DNA of 64,000 nt from NCBI GenBank assembly GCA_046328715.1, contig JAXLWB010000018.1, positions 106,517 to 170,516 of the forward strand. Reading direction: 5' to 3'. Numbering within the stretch: position 1 is the stretch's first letter; the number at the start of each line of letters is the position of its first letter. Below the pieces are notes generated by a model. That model was not told the origin of the DNA. It was given only the letters and a program-made list of their open reading frames with translations, and did no database searches. This document shows positions 42,471 to 48,238 of this stretch, one piece after another. Source of the stretch: JAXLWB01 sp046328715. GTDB taxonomy: Bacteria > Chloroflexota > Anaerolineae > Caldilineales > Caldilineaceae. The position numbers were made by a program, and so were the translations under genes.

Positions 42471-42484
42471 GGCATTCACTATTT

Positions 42485-42551
42485 CAGGGCCGTTAGCATC
42501 AGCGTACGGGCGATTCTTCCTCCAAGCTCCGTGCTAACGCGTGGGGTTCTG
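42485..42551. repeat. Dispersed hairpin family (…GGTTCTGA), copy 4, supplying the cyclase stop codon
   Basis: Left arm CAGGGCCGTTAGCATCAGCG... (42485-42509) and right arm 42529-42551 ending GGGGTTCTG. It is a close tandem neighbour of copy 3. The last codons and stop of the cyclase gene (42534) are inside the right arm. Confidence 0.72.
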
Positions 42552-43205
42552 AAGCTTCGCCAACGCCCGCACCGGAAACGTCCCCACTCCTTTAAACTTC
42601 GGCGGAATGGCACTAAAGCTGAACCCTTGATCGGGTAAGGCGTGCAGATTGCAGAGATGCTCCACGATCAGGATGTTCTCGCCTAACAAGGTCGTATGTA
42701 CAGGGCGGCTGCGGCCACGCGTGTCGTCAATGTTATGCGAGTCGATGCCAACCAGGGCAACGCCACATTCCGCTAGATAGGCCGCGGCATCGGCGGTGAG
42801 AAACGGATGATTCTCAAAATAGCGATCCGTCCGCCAATGTTGTGCCCAGTTGGTATGAACCAAAACGGCCTGTCCTCGTGAGACCCGATTGCGAAAGATG
42901 TCTACGTCAATTGCCAAGCCAGTGTGCAGATCGTGATGGATCACGATACCCTCCAGATCGGCAAACTGCTCTGGCAGTATTTCAGAGAGATCTTTGCCCG
43001 TTACGTAGCGATGAAAGGGGCAATCAAGGTATGTGCCTGTATTTGCAACCATCTCGATCTTGCCAATCTGAAACTCAGTTCCTGGCTCGTACAAGCTACG
43101 CGAAGCCTCTCGACTCAAGTAGTCACAAACCAACGGTGCAGGCAGACCCTTATAAGTAATCATCCCTGCTTCAATGGTATGGCTCAAATCGATGAATTTG
43201 GACAT
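42534..43205 (-). CDS. Cyclase-family metal hydrolase (kynurenine formamidase-like)
   Basis: A 223-aa protein of the cyclase/KynB family, which uses a divalent metal to hydrolyse amides such as N-formylkynurenine. Visible signatures are IDLSHTIEAGMITYKG near the N terminus, NTGTYLDCPFHRY (HxxxDxH-like metal region, about residues 54-66), and GVALVGIDSHNIDD (about 146). ATG 43205 follows AGGAGC. The C-terminal residues KLQNPTR and the stop are encoded by repeat copy 4, so the natural end may have been replaced. It follows the M20 peptidase by 20 bp and precedes thrS. Substrate not certain. Confidence 0.85.
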   Translation of the reverse strand: MSKFIDLSHTIEAGMITYKGLPAPLVCDYLSREASRSLYEPGTEFQIGKIEMVANTGTYLDCPFHRYVTGKDLSEILPEQFADLEGIVIHHDLHTGLAIDVDIFRNRVSRGQAVLVHTNWAQHWRTDRYFENHPFLTADAAAYLAECGVALVGIDSHNIDDTRGRSRPVHTTLLGENILIVEHLCNLHALPDQGFSFSAIPPKFKGVGTFPVRALAKLQNPTR

Positions 43206-43225
43206 AGTAGTTGCTCCTAATTCTG

Positions 43226-44416
43226 CTACTTTGCCTCTCCTCCCAACCACATTGCGGCCCACCAGACCAGCGTCATCAGGTGTTGCAAACCTTTGGCAAG
43301 CGGCCTCGGATCGATCCACTCGTCGGTGCGGTGAGCATTACCCCCATCGGTTACACCGACACAGACGGCAGGAATGCCACGGCTTAATGGAATATTAGCA
43401 TCCGTGCTGCTGACCCGCATCGAAGGATCAAAGGACAGGTTAAAGTCCTTGAGACAGCCGATTGCGGCTGCCACCAATGGGTGATCGGCGGCAATCTCCC
43501 CGCTGGGCCGATCACCGATCCGATCGACCTTTACGGTAACGCCACGTTCGTTCCAGCCGACAGTCTGGTAGCGCTTGACAATCGCCAACGTCTGCTCTAC
43601 GAGTTGATTCAACTCATATTGTCCTTCGCTGCGCAGGTCCAGTTCCAACTCTGCATACTGAGCAATCGTATTAACCGACGTGCCGCCACTGATCTTGCCG
43701 ATATTAAATGTAGTGCGTGGCTGCGTCGGCGCGTGTAGTCGAGTGAGCCCCGAGGCCAACTGCACCAGTAGGTGGACAGCACTGGGTGACCCAAACGCGC
43801 TCCAACTATGGCCGCCCGGAGCATTGACGCTGATACGGTAGCGTCGTGAACCCAACGCCTGATGTACCACCCGGCCTAACCCCATCCCTTCGAGCACGAC
43901 ACAGGCACCGATTTTCTCCTGCAGACGGTCAATAGCCGCCCGCATGCCGCGCAAGTCACCTAATCCCTCTTCGCCACTGTTAGCAACCAACCAGATATCT
44001 ACCGGCGGGGGCGGCAACTGCATTAGTTGTTCGGCAACAGTCAAGAGGCTAGCTACTCCAGTCGAATTATCGCCCAGGCCAGGAGCGTAAATCCGCTCCA
44101 GTTCTCGGTCAACCCGGATTGCGAGATCGGTATCAGCCGGAAAGACTGTGTCGGTATGGGCACTGACTAGCAACGCCTTGGCATGGCTGCGACCAGGGAT
44201 GCGGGCGTAGACATTGTCCTGCTCGTCGGTGTCAACATCGTGCAGACCCAATTGCCGAAAGCGCTCTTCGACCCAACGGGCACGCGCCAGCTCGGCAAAG
44301 GTCGGTGCTGGAATCTGCTGTACAGCCATGCAGAGATCGAGCAGCGCTTGTCGCTGTTCGCCCAAACCTTGGATAGCTGCAATGACCTCAGGATAGTTTG
44401 CGACTTTATCCAGCAC
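43226..44416 (-). CDS. M20-family metallopeptidase
   Basis: A 396-aa di-zinc amidohydrolase. Ligands can be placed: His-Asp in SAHTDTVFP (about residues 88-92), bridging Asp in GLGDNSTG (about 115), the catalytic Glu-Glu pair in NSGEEGLGD (about 149-150), and the C-terminal His in GNAHRTDEWID (about 370). A dimerisation lid domain (GGHSWSAFGSPSAVHLLVQL) lies in between. The GTG at 44416 with AAGGAG 9 nt upstream is preferred; other in-frame codons upstream run into the palindrome. It is the first gene after the T-box, so it should respond to tRNA charging. Confidence 0.88.
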   Translation of the reverse strand: MLDKVANYPEVIAAIQGLGEQRQALLDLCMAVQQIPAPTFAELARARWVEERFRQLGLHDVDTDEQDNVYARIPGRSHAKALLVSAHTDTVFPADTDLAIRVDRELERIYAPGLGDNSTGVASLLTVAEQLMQLPPPPVDIWLVANSGEEGLGDLRGMRAAIDRLQEKIGACVVLEGMGLGRVVHQALGSRRYRISVNAPGGHSWSAFGSPSAVHLLVQLASGLTRLHAPTQPRTTFNIGKISGGTSVNTIAQYAELELDLRSEGQYELNQLVEQTLAIVKRYQTVGWNERGVTVKVDRIGDRPSGEIAADHPLVAAAIGCLKDFNLSFDPSMRVSSTDANIPLSRGIPAVCVGVTDGGNAHRTDEWIDPRPLAKGLQHLMTLVWWAAMWLGGEAK

Positions 44417-44485
44417 AGACCAATTCTCCTTAGAAAACAACGACCCCACCCTAGCCCTCACGGCCAGGAAGGTAAGCATTTGGTC

Positions 44486-44560
44486 TTCGTAGGTGCGGTT
44501 TGTAATCGCACGTTCTCGGTATTACCTATGTCGTGCGGCTAAAAGCACGCACCTACGATA
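44486..44560. repeat. Word palindrome CGTAGGTGCG...CGCACCTACG with inner CGCACG/CGTGCG stem
   Basis: Outer arms 44488-44497 and 44548-44557, inner arms 44507-44512 and 44532-44537, all perfect. It lies between the T-box terminator and the M20 start codon, inside the leader of the operon. Confidence 0.82.
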
Positions 44561-44586
44561 ACTCATAACTTAATGGCGGGGCCAAT

Positions 44587-44830
44587 AAAAAAGCGCTTCG
44601 TCCGCATGGGACGAAGCGCTTGGTTCGTGGTTCCACCCAAATTTCCTATTGTAGTGAATCCACCACAACAGGACACTTTGTTGCTGGTAACGGAGCATTC
44701 CGGAATCGCTTACTGAGCTTTCAGCAATTCTCTCTCAGGTGGTTTTCAGAAGTTTGAACCGTGTTGGCTTTCAGCCGATGACCAACACTCTCTGTAGATT
44801 CACAAGCTTTCCTACTCGTCCTGATCAACG
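44587..44830 (-). ncRNA. T-box riboswitch, probable threonine (ACC) specifier
   Basis: Minus strand, in order: Stem I base (ATCAGG, partner CCTGAG) and GACGAGTAGGAAAG; the AGAGAG GA-motif and distal loop TGTTGGTCATCGGCTGAAAG; the specifier side TTCTGAAAACCACCTGAG; then the T-box GGGTGGAACCACG (44638-44626); and a terminator with a perfect 13-bp stem (44621-44609 with 44603-44591) plus T-run. The specifier reads best as ACC followed by a purine. The UGGA bulge predicts a tRNA with U73, acceptable for many bacterial tRNA-Thr. Uncharged tRNA should allow read-through into the peptidase, cyclase and YbaK-ThrRS genes. Confidence 0.88.
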
Positions 44831-44850
44831 ATTTTTCTAGTAAGACCGTG

Positions 44851-44924
44851 TGGGAGATAGTGGGCTCGAACCACCGACCTCTACGATGTCAACGTAGCGC
44901 TCTAACCAACTGAGCTAATCCCCC
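44851..44924 (-). tRNA. tRNA-Val (GAC)
   Basis: A complete cloverleaf on the minus strand: acceptor GGGGGAT/ATCTCCC with one G-U pair, D-arm GCTC...GAGC, anticodon stem CTACG/CGTAG with loop TTGACAT (anticodon GAC), T-arm with GGTTCGAGCC, discriminator A. CCA is not encoded. It lies only about 20 nt upstream of the T-box leader with no terminator between, so the two may be co-transcribed. Confidence 0.95.
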
Positions 44925-44936
44925 GAGCGGATAGAC

Positions 44937-44965
44937 AGTATACATGAAGGTCGGCGATCAAGCAA
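44937..44965 (-). promoter_or_regulatory. Promoter for tRNA-Val (and perhaps the T-box operon)
   Basis: On the minus strand TTGCTT (44965-44960), a 17-bp spacer, and TATACT (44942-44937), 12 nt before the tRNA 5' end. No separate promoter is evident between the tRNA and the T-box. Confidence 0.75.
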
Positions 44966-44977
44966 GTTTGCAATGGT

Positions 44978-45646
44978 TCAATTCGGGAAAATATACCCTG
45001 TCGGCCCCATGTTCATTTGCGCTACCTCTTCTTGGGTCTCGATCATGTGGTGGGTGAAGAGAATCTCACGGGAGAGAAGATGCGCTTCGCGGATCAACAT
45101 ATCGGGAATACTGACCATGGTGAGGAGAGATTGTTTGTCCTTAGGGCTTACCTGGAGTGAAATGGCAACGAGGAAAGCCAGCGTGGTTGCATCTTCAGGC
45201 AAGCGGTCGAGTTTGAGCTTGGTATGGCTCGCCTCAGCCAGCAGCTCAACATATTCGACGATGCGTGGGCGCACCTTCTGCACCAATTGGCTTGCCAGAT
45301 AGGTATCGCCGTTGACGACCGGATAGTGACGCACGGTTCCACTAAGATAGCTGCGGCTATAGTTGAGCTCAACGACTTGGAAGCGCTGGGTTCCAACTGC
45401 GACGATATCCATACGGCCATCGTCGTAACGCTCCAATCGTGTAATACGCGCAGCCGTGCCAATCATGTGAGGTGTCGCCGTTTCTCCCACTTCCTGGCCA
45501 TCCTCGATCAGTACAACGCCAAAGGGAATCTTCTCACTGGCACAGCGATTGATCATTTCACGGTAGCGAGGTTCAAAGATATGGAGAGGCAACATCATCC
45601 CAGGGAAGAGCACGACATTTTTAAGTGGGAAGAGCGGCATCTCCAT
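44978..45646 (-). CDS. LON substrate-binding (N-terminal) domain protein without protease domain
   Basis: A 222-aa protein that starts MEMPLFPLKNVVLFPGMMLPLHIFEPRYREMI, the signature of the Lon N-domain, and continues FGVVLIEDGQEVG...GTAARITRLERYDDGRMDIVAVGTQRF. There is no ATPase or protease domain. Such free-standing proteins are common; their role, perhaps substrate recognition, is not settled. ATG 45646 with AGGACAC is preferred over 45730. The Lon-like protease at 20763 lacks this domain, but linkage between the two is only speculation. It follows truD on the same strand. Confidence 0.88.
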   Translation of the reverse strand: MEMPLFPLKNVVLFPGMMLPLHIFEPRYREMINRCASEKIPFGVVLIEDGQEVGETATPHMIGTAARITRLERYDDGRMDIVAVGTQRFQVVELNYSRSYLSGTVRHYPVVNGDTYLASQLVQKVRPRIVEYVELLAEASHTKLKLDRLPEDATTLAFLVAISLQVSPKDKQSLLTMVSIPDMLIREAHLLSREILFTHHMIETQEEVAQMNMGPTGYIFPN

Positions 45647-45793
45647 GGTTTGTGTCCTATCCTTCGTACGCTTCAACGGGCCAGTTGAAGGGCCTTCAAC
45701 TTCAGAAGAGCGGTGTTTCATGCCAATCAAAAACTCCTAAATCAAAGTTAAAAAGTGACAAAGTGGATTTACTTTTGTTATGCTGCCCCTCTG

Positions 45794-46930
45794 TCACGAT
45801 TTTTCCACTTCCTCATCGTCGCCTTCAAAGTCAACCTCGGCGGAGTCATTCTTCATGAATTCACGCAACACAGTTGTAGCAAAAGCTCCTTTGGGCAACG
45901 TAAAGGAAAGCACCATTTGCTTTCCAGTTAACTCATTTTCGGGGGTGTTGGGTTCCACTGCTTCGATCTTCAAATCTTGAACCAACAAACGCCCCATCCG
46001 GCGCGTACCTTCAACCCGCACTTTGCGCCAATCATTCAGGTTGATTCCAGCTTCGCCCAGCACTTGCGCTTCGAGTTGGGCAGCTTCGTCTTTTGCCCCA
46101 TGCATCTTGTAGCCAAACATTGGGGCAGTGAAGCTAATTTCCTGTGCCTCGAAACGGGGCTGTTCGCTGCTGATGTCAGTCACATCAAAGATTCCACCCG
46201 TTGTGTGTTTTTTGGCGACGTCTCCCAACAAAAGGCGGTCAAAGAGTCCAGTGTTCAGGCGCACTGCCAGATAGCGATTACAAAGCTCACTCTGCAAACT
46301 AGACAGCAAAAACCGTCGTAGCCAGGAATCTCGAACAAAACGTTCACCACGCAATAAGGCACGTCCCTGCTCTGGGTTGTCGCCACGAACGCCAAATCGT
46401 TGTTGCCCGAAATAGTTGGGAATCCCTCGCTGCTGGATTTCAGATGCAATGGCTTGGGCAAGCGGCAACAGCACCGTTACTGACTCTCCAAGCGCACTGA
46501 TCGTAATGCGAAATCGATTGCCCAACAGATGCCCAGCCTTGAGCTTGTTGCCATGCAGGCGTCCCCAATGCACTTCAATAGGAAGCGCGCTGCGAATCTG
46601 TTCCACCGTCGCCTCAATTTGGGCGGTATCCTGCTTATTGAGTGGAACACTGATCATCTGTGTCGTGCGGGCATGTTTGTCTTTTAACCCTGCATATCCT
46701 ACATCTCCTCGGCGCAGGCCTAGCAGTTGCTCCAGTTGATCAGCGACTTGGCGAGTGGTCAACCCCACCTTAGTAATGCTCAAGTAAAGGTGCGAACCTT
46801 CCCCTTGCGGCAAATAGAGCGGAAGTTCCTCTACGACAAAGTGCTCGGGTGTACTGCGAATCTGACCACCGATGCCTGCGAGATGAGCAGTGATGTAGGG
46901 CAGTTGTACTGGTTGAATTGTAGCATTCAC
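45794..46930 (-). CDS. truD: tRNA pseudouridine synthase D
   Basis: A 378-aa enzyme that makes pseudouridine 13 in some tRNAs. The TruD motif I GYAGLKDKHARTTQ (catalytic Asp, about residues 80-93) and motif II NYFGQQRFGVRG (about 170-181) are clear, and the N terminus TPEHFVVEELPLYLPQGEGSHLYL is typical. Length is normal. The start at 46930 follows from homology; the ribosome-binding site is weak (GTG). It lies between the LON N-domain gene and the oxidoreductase gene, all on the minus strand. Confidence 0.94.
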   Translation of the reverse strand: MNATIQPVQLPYITAHLAGIGGQIRSTPEHFVVEELPLYLPQGEGSHLYLSITKVGLTTRQVADQLEQLLGLRRGDVGYAGLKDKHARTTQMISVPLNKQDTAQIEATVEQIRSALPIEVHWGRLHGNKLKAGHLLGNRFRITISALGESVTVLLPLAQAIASEIQQRGIPNYFGQQRFGVRGDNPEQGRALLRGERFVRDSWLRRFLLSSLQSELCNRYLAVRLNTGLFDRLLLGDVAKKHTTGGIFDVTDISSEQPRFEAQEISFTAPMFGYKMHGAKDEAAQLEAQVLGEAGINLNDWRKVRVEGTRRMGRLLVQDLKIEAVEPNTPENELTGKQMVLSFTLPKGAFATTVLREFMKNDSAEVDFEGDDEEVEKS

Positions 46931-47026
46931 GTTGTTAGATCGAAGGAAGGTGAGTTACAAAGGCAGAAAAGAATGACAAGGTGACAGGATAACAAGAAGA
47001 CAGGCGGCGATTCGATCCACAATCGG

Positions 47027-47644
47027 CTACTCGTCACCTGTTCCTCGTTTTTTCTCAATTTGTTCTACGATTTGTTGTAAGACGTGGAGAGGTTGAGCGC
47101 CGGAGACAAGGTATTTTTCTTCGAAGACGAGCGCTGGTACACCGTTGAGTCCATAGGCTACAGCAGTATTGATATCTTCTTGCACTTGCAAATCGTACAT
47201 TTCGTCTAGCAAACCCTGCTGAAACGTCTCTTGTGCTAAACCAGCTTCAGCAGCCAGGCCGCTCAATACGGCCAGATCGTCAATCTTGGCAGCGTTCTGC
47301 CAGTAAGCACGCATGACATGATCGTGAAACTGAGCGCCGACTCCATTGGCCTCGGCAACTTTCGCCCCGATCAAGGCTGGACGAGTATCGACACCAAAGG
47401 GACCAGGATTCATCTCCACGCCATATTGTTGGCGGGCCGTCGCATAGAGTTGCGGTCGTGCAGACTGAATACGGGCAAGATATTCAGGTGGCGGCGGTGG
47501 GGTGCCTTTCGGGCGCAACTGGTACGAGCGCCAGTGTATATCGACTGCGTGGCTTTGTGTGAGGCGCTCCAAACTGGAGGCAACGAGAAAGCACCACGGT
47601 CAAGCAAAATCGGACCAAACATCAATACGAATTGGTGTGGACAT
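47027..47644 (-). CDS. DsbA/FrnE-like thiol oxidoreductase with in-frame UGA at the first active-site Cys (candidate selenoprotein)
   Basis: Read from ATG 47644 the frame is MSTPIRIDVWSDFA, then TGA (47602-47600), then PWCFLVASSLERL and the rest of a FrnE-type DsbA protein (IHWRSYQLRPKG, NGVPALVFEEKYLVSGAQP). Homologues have CPWC here, so UGA stands exactly at the nucleophilic Cys (residue 15), giving UPWC if read as selenocysteine. Total length 205 aa is normal. Translation from the next start (TTG 47572) would lack the whole redox motif. A SECIS-like hairpin follows the UGA. Alternatives are a sequencing error (TGC to TGA) or a pseudogene. No ribosome-binding site is visible at the ATG, 43 nt after the tRNA-Arg gene. 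Confidence 0.72.
47548..47599 (-). promoter_or_regulatory. SECIS-like hairpin directly after the UGA
   Basis: On the minus strand a lower stem CGTG + GCTTT (47598-47589) pairs with AAAGC + CACG (47556-47548). The upper stem GCCTCC/GGAGCGC (47581-47576 and 47570-47564) carries the apical loop AGUUU. The UGA-to-loop distance is 24 nt and a G is in the first two loop bases, within the ranges used for bacterial SECIS elements. Confidence 0.55.
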
Positions 47645-47686
47645 GAGGAAAGGGAATTGGATAATGTTTAACTATTAAAAATTAGG

Positions 47687-48197
47687 CGCCCCGTGAGGGA
47701 TTCGAACCCCCGGCCCACTGCTTAGCATACCACTTCAGCTTGCGCTGCCAGGAAGCTAAAATATTCCCTGTTTGTGGTCTGGACCATATCTTCACCGTTT
47801 CAGGTGGAATGCGTATGGCCTCTACGGAACCCTGCGATAATCACTAGCAAGACGGATCTTCCTATGCTGATTATTCTTCGGTGTATCTATCCTCAATTTG
47901 AGCCTTTAATACACCTATATCATCTTTGTCCTTGGTGTGATGCTACCTCATATTCGAAAAAACAATTTAATGGCACAGTTACGTTTGCGCTATAGGGGTG
48001 TAGTCGCTAATCCGCTGTGCTGCACCTACTTACTTTTCCACTTGGACAAGGTCGATGTCAGGTTTCCTCGGTATTACCTCTTTGAGACACTGCGCAAAGG
48101 GGATTTACCGATATAGCACTCTCCACTTTACAGATTTCCGTTACTCTGTAGAGGCTCCTATTGAAGGCAGTTGCTCTATCCTCTGAGCTAACGGGGC
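47687..48197 (-). tRNA. tRNA-Arg (UCU) interrupted by a group I intron
   Basis: 5' exon 48197-48164 and 3' exon 47725-47687. Joined, they give acceptor GCCCCGT/ACGGGGC, D-arm GCTC...GAGC, anticodon stem ACTGC/GCAGT with loop CTTCTAA (anticodon TCT), variable GGGCC, T-arm GGGGG-TTCGAAT-CCCTC and discriminator G. CCA is not encoded. The intron lies between anticodon positions 34 and 35. A promoter lies at 48207-48235. The oxidoreductase gene begins 43 nt downstream on the same strand. Confidence 0.93.
47726..48163 (-). ncRNA. Group I intron (438 nt) in tRNA-Arg(UCU)
   Basis: The 5' exon ends in U and the intron ends in G (omega G), as group I splicing requires. The S element AAGATATGGTCC (47792-47781) and R element with GGCCAT (47820-47815) can form a 6-bp P7, and CACC-TGAAAC-GGTG between them forms P8. 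P1 pairing of the exon end with AGG near the intron start is imperfect. No homing endonuclease frame is present. Confidence 0.85.
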
Positions 48198-48206
48198 ATG
48201 CAGCAT

Positions 48207-48235
48207 ATTGTACCCAGGTTGGCCTATTCCGTCAA
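48207..48235 (-). promoter_or_regulatory. Promoter for tRNA-Arg(UCU)
   Basis: On the minus strand TTGACG (48235-48230), a 17-bp spacer, and TACAAT (48212-48207), 9 nt before the tRNA 5' end. Confidence 0.85.
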
Positions 48236-48238
48236 TGA

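Noticed and set aside
42381..42479. N-terminal extension of the thrS fusion to 42479
   Set aside because: The extra codons lie in hairpin copy 3; ATG 42380 has a good ribosome-binding site and begins the YbaK domain.
44730..44745. Asn (AAC) reading of the T-box specifier
   Set aside because: AAC would be followed by C rather than the usual purine and would leave the basal stem shifted; ACC followed by A fits better and thrS is downstream.
47027..47572. Oxidoreductase starting at TTG 47572
   Set aside because: This start removes the whole active-site motif although conserved sequence continues upstream in the same frame through a single UGA.
47687..48197. tRNA pseudogene or archaeal-type bulge-helix-bulge intron
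   Set aside because: Both exons are complete and group I P7/P8 elements are present; no bulge-helix-bulge at the junction is needed.
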